Positions 16,721 through 25,835 of a stretch of DNA of 49,929 bases are shown piece by piece. A program made the translations under genes and the position numbers. The DNA is from Methylobacterium crusticola (GTDB lineage: Bacteria > Pseudomonadota > Alphaproteobacteria > Rhizobiales > Beijerinckiaceae): positions 1 through 49,929 of the forward strand of contig NZ_QOWC01000030.1 of assembly GCF_003574465.1 (NCBI RefSeq), written 5' to 3'. Under the pieces are notes generated by a model. It made no database searches and was not told where the DNA came from. It saw only the letters and a list, made by a program, of their open reading frames with translations. Each line of letters starts with the position of its first letter. Positions within the stretch are counted from its first letter, which is position 1.

Positions 16721-17116
16721 TCAGGCCAGGTTGGCGCCGGCGACCGGGCGCAGGAGGTCGGCGTCGGGCGCGGCCCGGGCATGTCTCGGCGCGACGAGCT
16801 CGATCGTGGTGGTCCAGAGCCGCCAGGGCGCCGCGAGGGGCAGGAAATCGGCTTCGTCGAGCACCAGGTGCGAGCGTCCGTCCTGCTCCACGGCGAGGCG
16901 GAAGGGCTGCTCGCCCGGAGGCCCGATCAGCACGACGGTCAGGATGTTGCGGCCGGGCTGCAACCAGGGCGTGACATCGTAGGTGAACCCGTCCTCGCAC
17001 GGATCCAGCCCCTCGATCGCCGGCTGGGTCACCGCGTACGTGTTGAGACTGACCATAGCGCGGCATCCTGCCCCCGACATCGTCAGGCGCAACCGCTCCC
17101 CGGCTCGCATGTGCAT
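16721..17116 (-). CDS. Hypothetical beta-rich protein (131 aa)
   Basis: A 131-residue protein with no signal peptide. The segment FTYDVTPWLQPGRNILTVVLIGPPGEQPFRL looks like the jelly-roll sugar-binding fold of glycoside hydrolase family 2 N-terminal domains, where a DVT..L..G.N.L.V pattern is typical; here it stands alone with no catalytic domain. A second part (HLVLDEADFLPLAAPWRLWTTTIELV) completes the predicted sheet. ATG at 17116 is preferred, with GAGG seven bases upstream. The promoter region is AT-rich and includes a palindrome at 17189-17199. Function unknown; the fold assignment is a guess from pattern only. Confidence 0.6.
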   Translation of the reverse strand: MHMRAGERLRLTMSGAGCRAMVSLNTYAVTQPAIEGLDPCEDGFTYDVTPWLQPGRNILTVVLIGPPGEQPFRLAVEQDGRSHLVLDEADFLPLAAPWRLWTTTIELVAPRHARAAPDADLLRPVAGANLA

Positions 17117-17188
17117 GATTGGCCTCGTTCCAAGGCCAGGATTGGCTGCTTCGCCGGTTTTCCACAACCAGAACGAGACGCGAACGGC

Positions 17189-17199
17189 AACAAATTGTT
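17189..17199. promoter_or_regulatory. AT-rich palindrome upstream of the 17116 gene
   Basis: AACAA-A-TTGTT is a perfect 11-bp inverted repeat about 75 bp upstream of the start at 17116, in one of the few AT-rich patches. It may be an operator; no regulator is nearby. Confidence 0.3.
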
Positions 17200-17355
17200 A
17201 ACCATGTTGCCGCGATGCTTGACGTGGCCGGTCGCCCCGGATCCGTTACTGATCACGCGGCGCCCCTCAAGGCTCGGCCCGAAGCTTCTCCGCAGTCGAG
17301 GGCCCGGCGCGCGGGCGCGGGGCCGCGGAGTGGGCGGCGGCCCCGTCCGCGGGCC

Positions 17356-18375
17356 TCAGGCGCCGAGGGGCCCGGTATAGCTCTCAAGCGCCTGCCAGGC
17401 CTCGGCGCCGAACCTGCCCTTCCACTCGGCGTAGTAGCCCGCGCGCACGAGGGCGGCGCGGAAGGGCTCGCGGTCCGGCGTGTTGATGATCAGGCCCTTG
17501 GCCCGCAGCAGCGCCTCCCCGTCCGCGTCCATCTGGGCGAACGTCCTGCGCTGGGTGTCGACGGCGGCGTCGAGGTGGCGGCCGATCAGGGCGCGGGCGT
17601 CCGCCGGCAGCGCCTCCCAGGCCCGGGCGTTGGCCAGGATCCACAACCCGTCCCAGCTGTGGCCGGTGCGCGAGAGGTACTTCTGCACCTCGTAGACCTT
17701 CGTCGCCTCGATCTGCGGCAGGGAGTTCTCCATGCCGTCGGCGATGCGCGTCTGCAGGGCGGCGTAGGTCTCGGCGAGGTTGATGGTGGTGGGCGAGGCG
17801 CCGAGCGCCTTGAACAGCGAGGTCAGCAGCGGGCTCGGCGGCACCCGGATCTTCAGCCCCTGGAGGTCGGCCACGCTGGCGATCGGCCTCACGCCGGTGA
17901 TCACGTCGCGAAAGCCGTTGTCGACGACCCGGAAGGCGTGCAGGCCGAACTTGCCGAGGGCCGCGCGGATGCGCCCGCTGAGGTCGCCCCCGTCGAGGGC
18001 GCTCCAGAGCGGGCCGTAGCTGGAGAACGCGAAGGCCACGCCCGGGATGCCCGCCAGGGGGGCGAGGGATTGCAGCGAGCTCACCGAGGTGACCGAGAAC
18101 GCGATGGCGCCGGAGCGCAGCTGCGACTGCATGCTCGGCTCGCTCCCGAGCTGGCTGTTGGGATAGAGCACGATGTCGATCTCGCCCTGGCTCTCGGCCC
18201 GGATGGCGTCGAGCGCCGCGGCGAGGCAGGTGGTGGCCGGGTGGGCCTGCGGCATGGGCGAGCCCATGCTCATGCGCGGCAGCGCGCCCTCGGCGCGGGC
18301 GCGCCGGGGACGCAGCGGAAGGGCCGCCGCCGCGGCGCCGGCCCGACGCACGAATGCCCTGCGTGTGATCGCCAT
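17356..18375 (-). CDS. TRAP transporter substrate-binding protein (DctP family), orphan
   Basis: A 339-residue periplasmic solute-binding protein for TRAP transport of carboxylates or related anions. A Tat-like signal (TRRAFVRRAGAAAAALPL) is followed by DctP-family blocks: YPNSQLGSEPSMQSQLRSGA, VDNGFRDVITGVRPI, LQGLKIRVPPSPLLTSLFKALGASPTTIN and VYEVQKYLSRTGHSWDG. Arg in KIRVP is the usual carboxylate anchor. The start ATG has GGGGAGG upstream. No DctQ or DctM gene is adjacent. It is clearly related to the TRAP binding protein at 38413, which has its own fused DctQM, so it may share that permease. The ligand is unknown. Confidence 0.9.
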   Translation of the reverse strand: MAITRRAFVRRAGAAAAALPLRPRRARAEGALPRMSMGSPMPQAHPATTCLAAALDAIRAESQGEIDIVLYPNSQLGSEPSMQSQLRSGAIAFSVTSVSSLQSLAPLAGIPGVAFAFSSYGPLWSALDGGDLSGRIRAALGKFGLHAFRVVDNGFRDVITGVRPIASVADLQGLKIRVPPSPLLTSLFKALGASPTTINLAETYAALQTRIADGMENSLPQIEATKVYEVQKYLSRTGHSWDGLWILANARAWEALPADARALIGRHLDAAVDTQRRTFAQMDADGEALLRAKGLIINTPDREPFRAALVRAGYYAEWKGRFGAEAWQALESYTGPLGA

Positions 18376-18426
18376 GACGTCCTCCCCGTCCCGTCCTTCA
18401 GCGCCGGGATGACCCCGATCCTAGAA

Positions 18427-18468
18427 CGCTTCCCGCCGAAGTGGACACCGGTCCGGCGCGAGGGAGCG
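18427..18468. repeat. Dispersed palindromic repeat, degenerate copy
   Basis: Shares the core CCGAAGTGGACACCGGT with the better copy at 26416-26458. Outer arms CGCTTCCC and GGGAGCG and inner arms CGCCG/CGGCG fold into a hairpin. It lies just upstream of the TRAP gene start, between two minus-strand genes. From memory, elements with this core recur across Methylobacterium and other Rhizobiales genomes. Confidence 0.6.
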
Positions 18469-18615
18469 CATCACAGGGACGATTGCGCGCCGCGCCTTCC
18501 GGACCGGCGCCCGGTGGACGAGCAGGCGGCGGGATCCCGGGGGGGCGGGCGGGCTGCCGCGGCGTCTCGCCGGGGGCGTCGGTGCCCGGCAGCGCCGCGC
18601 CCGCACGGGGCGCCT

Positions 18616-19032
18616 TCAGGGGACCGCCCTGACCGCGACCTCGATCGGACCGCCCCGCCGGATGGTGTTGTAGACGGGGCAGTGGCCGATGAAGTGCGCC
18701 GTCAGCCGCTCGGCGGTGCCCTGGTCGACCCCCTCGACCGTGATGGCGACCAGGATGCTCCGGAAACGGCTCTCGTCCGCCTCGTCGCGGGTCGCCGTGA
18801 CCTCGGCGCCCGCGCCCCGCACCGCGACGTCGAGGTCGCGCGCGTCGCTCTCGACGCTGGCGATGGCGCAGGAGGCCAGCGCCGAGACGAGGAACTCGAT
18901 CGGGTTCGGCGCCACCGACGGCTTCTGCCGGATCAGCGCCGAATCGGAGAGGAACACCTTCCCCGGGCCCTCGAGGACGTAGCGCCCCGCCTCCCTCGTG
19001 GTGCGCGCGGTGACCGCCTGGATATCGCTCAT
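18616..19032 (-). CDS. OsmC/Ohr-family protein
   Basis: A 138-residue OsmC-like peroxiredoxin-type protein. The two conserved cysteines of the family are present: Cys55 in SALASCAIASVE and Cys118 in HFIGHCPVYN. Members reduce organic hydroperoxides with these thiols as homodimers in the cytoplasm. GKVFLSDSALIRQKPSVAPNPIEFLVSAL is the usual N-terminal block. It belongs to the broad OsmC group (YhfA-like) rather than classical Ohr. ATG at 19032 has AGGATGG upstream. It diverges from the peptide-type binding protein gene 113 bp away. Confidence 0.88.
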   Translation of the reverse strand: MSDIQAVTARTTREAGRYVLEGPGKVFLSDSALIRQKPSVAPNPIEFLVSALASCAIASVESDARDLDVAVRGAGAEVTATRDEADESRFRSILVAITVEGVDQGTAERLTAHFIGHCPVYNTIRRGGPIEVAVRAVP

Positions 19033-19145
19033 GGTCGCCCATCCTGTTGCCGGGCCCCCACCCTGCCCGGGTGCGGGACGCCGTGCCGTTGAAATAGCAC
19101 ACAGTGTTTGTAGACTACGGCGTGAACCACGGAACCCCGAGCCGC

Positions 19146-20735
19146 ATGCGCCCTCTCCCCTCGCTCGCCCTCGCCGCCGCCCTGATGCTGGCCGGCACCG
19201 GCGGCGCCCTCGCTCAGACGCTCACGATCGGCGTCAGGGCCGGCCCCGAATCCATCGATCCGCACTACACCTCAACGGGCACGCATGCCGAGACGCTGAA
19301 GCACGTCTTCGACACCCTGGTCTGGGCCGGCGACGACCTGTCGCTTCAGCCGCGCCTGGCCGAGAGCTGGACGCCCGTCGATGCCACGACCTGGGAGTTC
19401 AAGCTCCGGCGCGGCGTCAAATTCCACGACGGGTCGGACTTCACGGCCGACGACGTCAAGTTCTCGATCGAGCGCTCGCGCAAGATCAGCGGGCCCAACC
19501 CGACCTCGGTCTACGTCCGGCGGGTCAGGGATGTCACCGTCGTCGACCCCTACACGGTGCGGGTCGCCACGAATGGACCGGCCCCGACCCTGCCCAACGA
19601 CTTCGTGCGCGTCTTCATCGTGTCCGAGAAGGCGGCCAGGGACTACTCGACGCAGGAGACGGCCAATCCGGGCTTCAATTCCGGCAAGGCCGCGATCGGC
19701 ACGGGACCGTACCGGTTCGTGTCCTGGGTCCCGAAGGACCAGCTGGTGCTCGAGCGGTTCGACGGGTTCTGGGGCGGCCGCGAGCCCTGGGAGAAGGTGG
19801 TCCGCAAGGAGCTGAGCAACGACGCCGCCCGGGTGGCGCAGCTCAAGGCCGGCCAGGTGGACGTGATCGCGCGCACCCCCTCCTCCGACATCGCCACCCT
19901 GTCGCGCGATCCGAAGCTCGCCATCGTGTCGACGGGCACGATCTACGTCTTCAACCTCGAATTCGACTTCCGCGAGAAGCCCCCGCAGGTCAGCGCCAAG
20001 GACGGCTCGCCCCTCGCGAAGAACCCCTTCCTCGACCCGCGCGTCCGGGAGGCCTTCGACCTCGCGATCGACCGGGAGGCCCTGGCCGAGTTCGCCACCG
20101 AGGGCCAGGCGAAGCCCGCCTCCCAGCTCGTGACGCCGAACATCTTCGGCTACAACACGGACATCCCGGTCACGAAGCCGGACGTGGCGCGGGCCAAGAA
20201 ACTGCTGGCCGAGGCCGGCTACCCGGACGGGTTCAAGGTCGCGCTGAGCTTCACGAGCGACCGCCTCCCGGGCGACAAGGAGGTCGGCACGACGCTCGCC
20301 CAGATGCTGGCCCGGATCGGGGTCGCGGTGACGGCGAACGCCCAGCCGACGGCCCTGTTCTTCCCCGCCCGCCAGCGCGGCGAGTACTCGCTGGCGATGT
20401 GGGGCTGGGCGACCTCGACCGGGGAGGCCCACTACACGCTCTCGTCGCTCAACCACAGCTTCGATGCGGCCAAGGGGGCCGGCAACTACAACGTGACCGG
20501 CTACAGCAACGCCGCGCTCGACGGGATCATCGACCGGGCGGCGGTCGCGCTCGACGAAGGCCAGCGGCGCGGCCTGCTCCAGGAGGCGCTGGCGCTCACC
20601 GCGCGGGACCGTCCGCGCCTGCCGCTCGTCATCATCGGCACGGCCTGGGCCGCCCAGAAGGCGCGGGTCGTGGTCACGCCGCGGGTCGACGAGGACACGC
20701 TGGCGATGAACATCAGGCCGGCGCCGGGCCGCTGA
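19146..20735 (+). CDS. Peptide/nickel-type ABC transporter substrate-binding protein (SBP_bac_5)
   Basis: A 529-residue periplasmic binding protein of the DppA/OppA family. A signal peptide (LALAAALMLAGTGGALA-Q) precedes TLTIGVRAGPESIDPHYTSTG, the standard opening of family 5; KLRRGVKFHDGSDFTADDV and GTGPYRFVSW are its signature blocks. It should deliver a peptide or other solute to the DppBCDF-type system encoded convergently at 20785-24657; the two units end 49 bp apart. ATG 19146 starts at the signal peptide; an in-frame GTG at 19104 adds a non-signal leader. The ligand cannot be told, as family members bind peptides, glutathione, nickel or sugars. Confidence 0.92.
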   Translation: MRPLPSLALAAALMLAGTGGALAQTLTIGVRAGPESIDPHYTSTGTHAETLKHVFDTLVWAGDDLSLQPRLAESWTPVDATTWEFKLRRGVKFHDGSDFTADDVKFSIERSRKISGPNPTSVYVRRVRDVTVVDPYTVRVATNGPAPTLPNDFVRVFIVSEKAARDYSTQETANPGFNSGKAAIGTGPYRFVSWVPKDQLVLERFDGFWGGREPWEKVVRKELSNDAARVAQLKAGQVDVIARTPSSDIATLSRDPKLAIVSTGTIYVFNLEFDFREKPPQVSAKDGSPLAKNPFLDPRVREAFDLAIDREALAEFATEGQAKPASQLVTPNIFGYNTDIPVTKPDVARAKKLLAEAGYPDGFKVALSFTSDRLPGDKEVGTTLAQMLARIGVAVTANAQPTALFFPARQRGEYSLAMWGWATSTGEAHYTLSSLNHSFDAAKGAGNYNVTGYSNAALDGIIDRAAVALDEGQRRGLLQEALALTARDRPRLPLVIIGTAWAAQKARVVVTPRVDEDTLAMNIRPAPGR

Positions 20736-20784
20736 CCGGCGCCGGGCAGCTGAGCGCCGCCCGATCCGCCCCGCGGACCCGGGG

Positions 20785-21819
20785 TCACGGGGCGGGCCCG
20801 CCGCCGGGCCCGCCCTCGGCGAGATGGCACGCGGCGAGGACGGGCCCGATCGGGCGCAGGGCCGGCCGCTCGGCGCGGCAGCGCGCCACCGCGAGGGGGC
20901 AGCGGGTCTCGTAGGGGCAGCCCGGCGGGCGCTCGAAGGGCGAGGGAAGCTCGCCGCGGATCGGCTGGAACCCCGCCCGCGGGCCGTCCTTGATCACCAG
21001 CCGGGGCACGCTCGCGAGGAGCGCGCGCGTGTAGGGGTGGCGCGGCGCGGCGTAGATCTCCGCCACGGGCCCGATCTCGACGATCCGTCCGAGATACATG
21101 ATGGCCACGCGGTCGCAGAGGTGACGCACGACGCCGAGGTCGTGGCTGATGAACAGCAGCGTGAGGTCGAGCTCGCGGCGCAGCGCCAGGAACAGGTTGA
21201 CGATCTGCGCCTGGATCGAGACGTCGAGCGAGGCGACGGGCTCGTCGCAGACCAGGATGTCGGGCCGCATCGCGAGCGCCCGGGCGATCGCGACCCGCTG
21301 GCGCTGGCCGCCCGAGAACTGGTGCGGGAAGCGGTCCGCGAAGGCCGGGTCGAGGCCGACCCGCGCGAGCCAGGCCGCGACGTAGGCCCGGGCCTCACGG
21401 GCCCGCGTCAGCCCGTGCGCGACGGGCCCCTCCGCCAGGGCGTCGCCCACCCGCATGCGCGGATCGAGCGAGGCGTAGGGGTCCTGGAAGATCATCTGCA
21501 CGCGCGTGGTGAGCTTGCGCTCCCCGGCACGCACCGGGCTGCCGTCGACCAGCGCCCGGCCGCGGCTGGGGGTCGCGATCCCGGCCGCGATGCGGCCGAG
21601 GGTCGACTTGCCGCAGCCCGACTCGCCGACGAGGCCGAGCGCCTCGCCCCGGGCGACCGTGAGGCTCACCGCCTCGACGGCGTGGAGGGCGTGGTCGGCG
21701 CCGGCCCGGCCGATGGCCGCGAGCAGGCGCGCGGCGAGCGGCGCCGGCGTCGCGAAGCGCTTCGAGACGCCGGCGAGCTCGACGAGCGGCCGGGTCGCGG
21801 CGGGCGCGGGCCGGCTCAT
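20785..21819 (-). CDS. dppF: Oligopeptide-type ABC transporter ATP-binding protein (DppF-like)
   Basis: A 344-residue ATPase: Walker [11 protein letters not shown]-loop [14 protein letters not shown], signature FSGGQRQR, Walker B ILVCDEP followed by VASLDVS, and switch His in LFISHDLG. The C-terminal oligopeptide-transporter extension has [15 protein letters not shown], with cysteines that bind an iron-sulfur cluster in some homologues. It is the last gene of the operon; its ATG overlaps the stop of dppD as ATGA (21816-21819), implying translational coupling. It pairs with DppD to power the permeases. Confidence 0.95.
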   Translation of the reverse strand: MSRPAPAATRPLVELAGVSKRFATPAPLAARLLAAIGRAGADHALHAVEAVSLTVARGEALGLVGESGCGKSTLGRIAAGIATPSRGRALVDGSPVRAGERKLTTRVQMIFQDPYASLDPRMRVGDALAEGPVAHGLTRAREARAYVAAWLARVGLDPAFADRFPHQFSGGQRQRVAIARALAMRPDILVCDEPVASLDVSIQAQIVNLFLALRRELDLTLLFISHDLGVVRHLCDRVAIMYLGRIVEIGPVAEIYAAPRHPYTRALLASVPRLVIKDGPRAGFQPIRGELPSPFERPPGCPYETRCPLAVARCRAERPALRPIGPVLAACHLAEGGPGGGPAP

Positions 21820-22796
21820 GGCGCCGCTTCCGGGAGCGGATTGTGGCAGCGGAAGCCGTGCTCGCCGTCGGCGCGGCGCTCCGGCTCGGCCGTCCGGCAC
21901 GGCTCGGTCGCCCGCCCGCAGCGCGGGTGGAACGGGCAGCCCGCCGGGCGGGTCAGGAGCGAGGGCGTGGTGCCGGGGATCTGCGCGAGCGGCTCGCCCG
22001 GCCGTCCCTGGGCCGGGAGGCTGTCGAGCAGCCCGCGCGTGTAGGGGTGGCGCGGGCCGCGCAGGACCGCCGTCACCGGGCCGTCCTCGACGATCCGCCC
22101 GGCATACATGACGGCGACCCGCTGGGCGACGGACGAGACGACCGCGAGGTCGTGGCTGATCCAGATCATCGCCACGCCGGTGTCGCGCACGAGGTCCGTC
22201 ATCTCGCGCAGGATCTGGGCCTGGATCGAGACGTCGAGGGCGGTGGTGGGCTCGTCCGCGATGATGACGGAGGGACGGTTGAGGAGCGCGCACGCGATGG
22301 CGACGCGCTGGCGCATGCCGCCCGAGAGCTCGTGCGGGTAGGCGGCGAGGCGCCGCGCCGGCTCGGGGATCCCGAGGCGCCCGAGGATCTCGACCGACCG
22401 CGCCCGCCGCGCCGCCGCGGGCCGGCCGCCGTGTGCCGCCAGGGCGAGGTCCATCTGGCGGCCGATGGCGAGCATCGGGTTGAGGGTCATCATCGGGTCC
22501 TGGAACACCATGGCGATCTCGCGCCCGCGCACCGCCCGCAGCTCCGCGGCGCGCAGGCCCACCAGCTCGCGGCCGCGGTAGCGGATCGAGCCGCCGACGA
22601 TCCGCCCCGGATCGTCGACGAGGCCGAGGATCGAGAACCCCGTGATGCTCTTGCCGGAGCCCGATTCCCCGACGAGGCCGAGCACCTCGCCGCCGCGCAG
22701 GGTGAAGGAGACCCCGTCGACCGCCTTCACCACGCCGGCCCGCGTGAAGAAGTGCGTGCGCAGGTCCGCGACCGCGAGGGCGACGTCGGCGGTCAC
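21816..22796 (-). CDS. dppD: Oligopeptide-type ABC transporter ATP-binding protein (DppD-like)
   Basis: A 326-residue ATPase: Walker [10 protein letters not shown]-loop [13 protein letters not shown], signature LSGGMRQR, Walker B SVIIADEP and TTALDVS, switch His in IWISHDLA. The C-terminal extension [15 protein letters not shown] matches the same Cys pattern as its partner. The start is GTG at 22796, overlapping the dppC stop (GTGA). It forms the ATPase pair with the DppF-like product. Confidence 0.95.
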   Translation of the reverse strand: MTADVALAVADLRTHFFTRAGVVKAVDGVSFTLRGGEVLGLVGESGSGKSITGFSILGLVDDPGRIVGGSIRYRGRELVGLRAAELRAVRGREIAMVFQDPMMTLNPMLAIGRQMDLALAAHGGRPAAARRARSVEILGRLGIPEPARRLAAYPHELSGGMRQRVAIACALLNRPSVIIADEPTTALDVSIQAQILREMTDLVRDTGVAMIWISHDLAVVSSVAQRVAVMYAGRIVEDGPVTAVLRGPRHPYTRGLLDSLPAQGRPGEPLAQIPGTTPSLLTRPAGCPFHPRCGRATEPCRTAEPERRADGEHGFRCHNPLPEAAP

Positions 22797-23683
22797 CGGC
22801 GCAGCCTCGGGTTGAGCTGGTCGCGGAGCTGGTCGCCGACGACGTTGATCGCCGTGACGAGGACCACGAGGGCGACGCCGGGAAAGACGGAGATCCAGTA
22901 GCGGCCCGAGAGCATGTACTGGAACCCGTTGGCGATCAGCATGCCGAGGGAGGGCTCGGTCGGCGGCAGGCCCACGCCGAGGAAGGACAGGGTCGCCTCG
23001 AGGGAGATGGCGCCCGCGACCTGGACGCTCGCCACCACGATCACCGGCGGCAGGGCGTTGGGCAGGATGTGGCGCCACAGGACGGTGCGCCCCCTCAGGG
23101 GCGTCGACAGGGCCGCCGCCACGTAGTCCTTGTGCCGCTCGGCCGCGGCGGCGCCGTGGGCGGTGCGCGCGACGTAGGCGTACTGCGCGACGACGAGGGC
23201 GGCGATGAGCTGGAGCTTGCCCTGGCCGAGAAGCGCCGAGAGGACGAAGGCGAGGAGGATCGCCGGGAAGGAGAGCTGCAGGTCGACGACGCGCATCAGG
23301 GCGCCCCCGAGCCGGCCGCCCAGATAGGCGGCCGTGATGCCGGCCGCGGTGCCGATGCAGAGCGCCAGCCCGCCCGCGACGAGGCCCATCTCGAGGGAGA
23401 TGCGCAGCCCGAACAGCATCGCGGAGAGCAGGTCGCGGCCCTGCGCGTCGGTGCCGAGGAGGTGCGTGTACCCGCCCGACCCGACGTAGCCCGGCGGCCG
23501 GCGGGCGTCGCGCAGGGACAGCGACGCGAGGTCGTAGGGGTCCTGCGGCGCCACGAGGGGCGCGAACACCGCCGTCAGGACGATGGCCGCGACCACCACG
23601 AGGGCCGCGAGGGCGGCCTTGTTCTCGCTGAACTCGCCGACGAAGCGGCGCAGCGGCGAATCCGCGGGTCCCGCCTGCGTCAC
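22793..23683 (-). CDS. dppC: Oligopeptide-type ABC transporter permease (DppC-like)
   Basis: A 296-residue inner-membrane permease. The N-terminal TM (ALAALVVVAAIVLTAVFAPLV) carries the OppC_N domain with APQDPYDL, followed by GTDAQGRDLLSAMLFG and further TM segments. The ATPase-coupling EAA loop is represented by ERHKDYVAAALSTPLRG.TVLWRHILPNALPP. The start is GTG at 23683, overlapping the dppB stop; the open frame continuing upstream is shadow. Six TM segments are expected. Confidence 0.93.
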   Translation of the reverse strand: MTQAGPADSPLRRFVGEFSENKAALAALVVVAAIVLTAVFAPLVAPQDPYDLASLSLRDARRPPGYVGSGGYTHLLGTDAQGRDLLSAMLFGLRISLEMGLVAGGLALCIGTAAGITAAYLGGRLGGALMRVVDLQLSFPAILLAFVLSALLGQGKLQLIAALVVAQYAYVARTAHGAAAAERHKDYVAAALSTPLRGRTVLWRHILPNALPPVIVVASVQVAGAISLEATLSFLGVGLPPTEPSLGMLIANGFQYMLSGRYWISVFPGVALVVLVTAINVVGDQLRDQLNPRLRR

Positions 23684-24657
23684 GACGCGGACCGCCGCCT
23701 GCGCAGGCGCGGGTCGAGGGCCGCGTAGGCGAGATCGACCATCAGGTTGATCACGATGAACAGGAGCGCGATCAGGATCAGGTAGGCGACCATCACGGGC
23801 CGGTCGAGGGAGGTGATGGAATCGATGATGAGCTTGCCGAGGCCCGGCCAGGAGAAGATCGTCTCGGTGACGACCGCGAAGGCGACCGTCGAGGCGAATT
23901 CGAGCCCGAGCACCGTCACGAGCGGGATGGCGATGAGGCGCAGGACGTGGTGGCGCAGCACCGCCCATTCCGACAATCCGGCCGCGCGGGCGAACTTCAC
24001 CGTGTCGCTCAACATGATCTCGAGCGTGCCGGCCCGGGCGAGCCGGATCATCAGCGCGAGCTTGAACAGGGCGAGGTTGAGCGCCGGCAGCACGAGGTGG
24101 GCGAGCCCGTCCAGGGTCAGCAGGCTCCACTCGGTCCCCAGGACGGCGACGGTGGCGCCGCGGCCCCCCGCCGGCAGCCAGCCGAGCCAGACCGCGAAGA
24201 CCAGGATCAGGATGAGGCCGATCCAGAAGGTCGGCACCGAGACGCCGACCACCGAGGCCGCCATCACGGCCCGCGCGGCGGCGCTCCGGGGCCGGTAGCC
24301 GGCATACATGCCGAGCGGCACGCCCGCCGCGACCGCGACGGCGACCGCCGTGAGCGTGAGCTCCAGGGTGGCGGGCAGCCGGGTCAGGATGAGGTCGAGG
24401 ACCGGGAGGTCGTAGACGAAGGAGCGGCCGAAATCCCCCTCGAGGAAGCGCCGGAGGAAGCCGAGGTACTGCCGCCAGAGCGGGAGATCCAGGCCGTAGC
24501 GCGCGATCACCTCGGCGCGCACCGCCTGCGTCGCGTCCGGCCCGATCAGGACGTCGATGGGGTTGCCGATCGCGTACACGCCGGCGAAGACCAGGACCGA
24601 CATGGCCAGCATGACGGCGGCGGCCTGGAGCAGGCGCTGGAACAGGATCTCGACCAT
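23680..24657 (-). CDS. dppB: Oligopeptide-type ABC transporter permease (DppB-like)
   Basis: A 325-residue permease that begins with LFQRLLQAAAVMLAMSVLVFAG, the usual first TM of DppB. The GNPIDVLIGPDAT segment is the periplasmic loop and DTVKFARAAGLSEWAVLRHHVLR is the coupling EAA region. It is the first gene of the dppBCDF operon; ATG at 24657 has GAGGGAC directly upstream. All four genes overlap by four bases, so they are translated as a coupled set; the binding protein is encoded separately on the other strand. Confidence 0.94.
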   Translation of the reverse strand: MVEILFQRLLQAAAVMLAMSVLVFAGVYAIGNPIDVLIGPDATQAVRAEVIARYGLDLPLWRQYLGFLRRFLEGDFGRSFVYDLPVLDLILTRLPATLELTLTAVAVAVAAGVPLGMYAGYRPRSAAARAVMAASVVGVSVPTFWIGLILILVFAVWLGWLPAGGRGATVAVLGTEWSLLTLDGLAHLVLPALNLALFKLALMIRLARAGTLEIMLSDTVKFARAAGLSEWAVLRHHVLRLIAIPLVTVLGLEFASTVAFAVVTETIFSWPGLGKLIIDSITSLDRPVMVAYLILIALLFIVINLMVDLAYAALDPRLRRRRSAS

Positions 24658-24686
24658 GTCCCTCGGACGGACGGGGCTGCGGGGAA

Positions 24687-24710
24687 GGCTCGGGCGGCGG
24701 CTCCCGAGCC
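24687..24710. promoter_or_regulatory. Hairpin in the dppB leader
   Basis: GGCTCGGG (24687-24694) pairs perfectly with CCCGAGCC (24703-24710) around an 8-nt loop, 30 bases upstream of dppB on its leader side. Possible attenuator or leader structure; no T-run. Confidence 0.3.
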
Positions 24711-24809
24711 GCGCCCGTATCGCGCGAAACGGCCACGGCGCCTAGGGCCTTGCGCGCCGGCGCGCCCGGATGCCGGACCGGCCTCGCGGCCGGCGCGCCC
24801 GGCACCTAT

Positions 24810-24834
24810 ATAGTCACTCTGTTTGATATACTAT
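24810..24834. promoter_or_regulatory. AT-rich inverted repeat upstream of nitroreductase gene
   Basis: ATAGT (24810-24814) and ACTAT (24830-24834) form an inverted repeat with a 15-bp spacer in the only AT-rich patch of the region. TATACT at 24827-24832 is a good -10-like hexamer, so a protein bound here could block transcription of the gene at 24895. The Rrf2-type regulator encoded next door is the obvious candidate. Confidence 0.4.
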
Positions 24835-24894
24835 TGCGCGGGCGCGGACGCTGCTAAGGTGCGGCGGGCCCAATCACCGGAGGCGGGGACGAGC

Positions 24895-25725
24895 ATGAGC
24901 GGAATCGAGGCCGGGCGGCGCGAGGCGTGGCGCGCCCGCTACGGGGAGCATGCGGCGGACCTCGAACTGGCCTGGAACGGCGTCGTGGCGGGGTTGCTGG
25001 CGCACCGCTCGGTCCGCGCCTACCGGCCCGATCCCCTGCCCCCGGGCACGCTCGAGACGCTCGTGGCCGCCGCGCAATCGGCGCCGAGCTCCTCGAACCT
25101 CCAGACCTGGAGCGTCGTCGCCGTCGAGGATCCGCAGGCCAAGCGGCGCCTGTCCGAGGTCGCGCGGGGGCAGCGCCACGTGGTCGAGGCGCCCCTCGTG
25201 CTCGTCTGGCTCGCCGACCTGTCGCGCCTCGCGAGCCTGGGCCGGGCCGAGGACCGGCCGACCGAGGGCCTCGACTACCTGGAGACGCTGATCGTCGGCA
25301 TCGTCGACGCGGCGCTGGCGGCCCAGAACGCCACGGTGGCGCTCGAATCCCTCGGTCTCGGCTCGGTCTACATCGGCGCCCTGCGCAACGACCCGGAGGC
25401 CGTCGCCGACATCCTCGGCCTGCCGCCGAACGTGCTGGCGGTGTTCGGGCACTGCGTCGGCCATCCCGACCCGGAGCAGCCCGCCGCCGTGAAGCCGCGG
25501 CTCGCCCAGGGCGTGGTGCTGCACCGGGGGCGCTACGATCCCGCCCTCGCCCGCGCGGCGATCGCGGAGTACGACGCGGCGCTGCGCGGCTTTCAGGCGG
25601 AGCAGCGGATGCCTGGCGTCGGCTGGATCCAGGCCGCGCTGGAGCGCGTGCGCGGCCCCGGCTCCCTCAGCGGCCGCGACCGCCTGCACGCCGCCCTCGC
25701 CCGGCGCGGCTTCGGGCTGAAATAG
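24895..25725 (+). CDS. NfsA-like NADPH nitroreductase
   Basis: A 276-residue flavoprotein of the nitroreductase superfamily, NfsA/FRP branch. HRSVRAYRPDPLPPGTLETLVAAAQSAPSSSNLQTW is the FMN-binding N-terminal block and LGLGSVYIGALRNDPE the second conserved segment. Such enzymes reduce nitroaromatics, quinones and flavins with NADPH as homodimers. ATG 24895 has GGAGG and GGGGAC upstream. It is followed by an Rrf2-family regulator 110 bp downstream, a pairing that suggests redox- or nitric-oxide-responsive control. The physiological substrate is unknown. Confidence 0.88.
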   Translation: MSGIEAGRREAWRARYGEHAADLELAWNGVVAGLLAHRSVRAYRPDPLPPGTLETLVAAAQSAPSSSNLQTWSVVAVEDPQAKRRLSEVARGQRHVVEAPLVLVWLADLSRLASLGRAEDRPTEGLDYLETLIVGIVDAALAAQNATVALESLGLGSVYIGALRNDPEAVADILGLPPNVLAVFGHCVGHPDPEQPAAVKPRLAQGVVLHRGRYDPALARAAIAEYDAALRGFQAEQRMPGVGWIQAALERVRGPGSLSGRDRLHAALARRGFGLK

Positions 25726-25835
25726 GCGCTCCCCGCCGTCCCGGACGCCGTCCGGGGGCGGCCTCGACCAGCCCCCGCGTCCGGCCGCGCGATCCGCCGG
25801 GCGGGTCCACGCCGGCAATACCGCACGGGACGACG

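Noticed and set aside
22793..24805. 670-residue ORF as a fused DppB-DppC permease
   Set aside because: The first half is a shifted shadow of dppB; dppC starts at GTG 23683, overlapping the dppB stop.
25727..25835. N-terminal extension of the Rrf2 gene as a fusion with the nitroreductase region
   Set aside because: The upstream frame overlaps the nitroreductase gene in another phase, is Arg/Pro-rich, and the Rrf2 family starts at MLTNKGKYGL.
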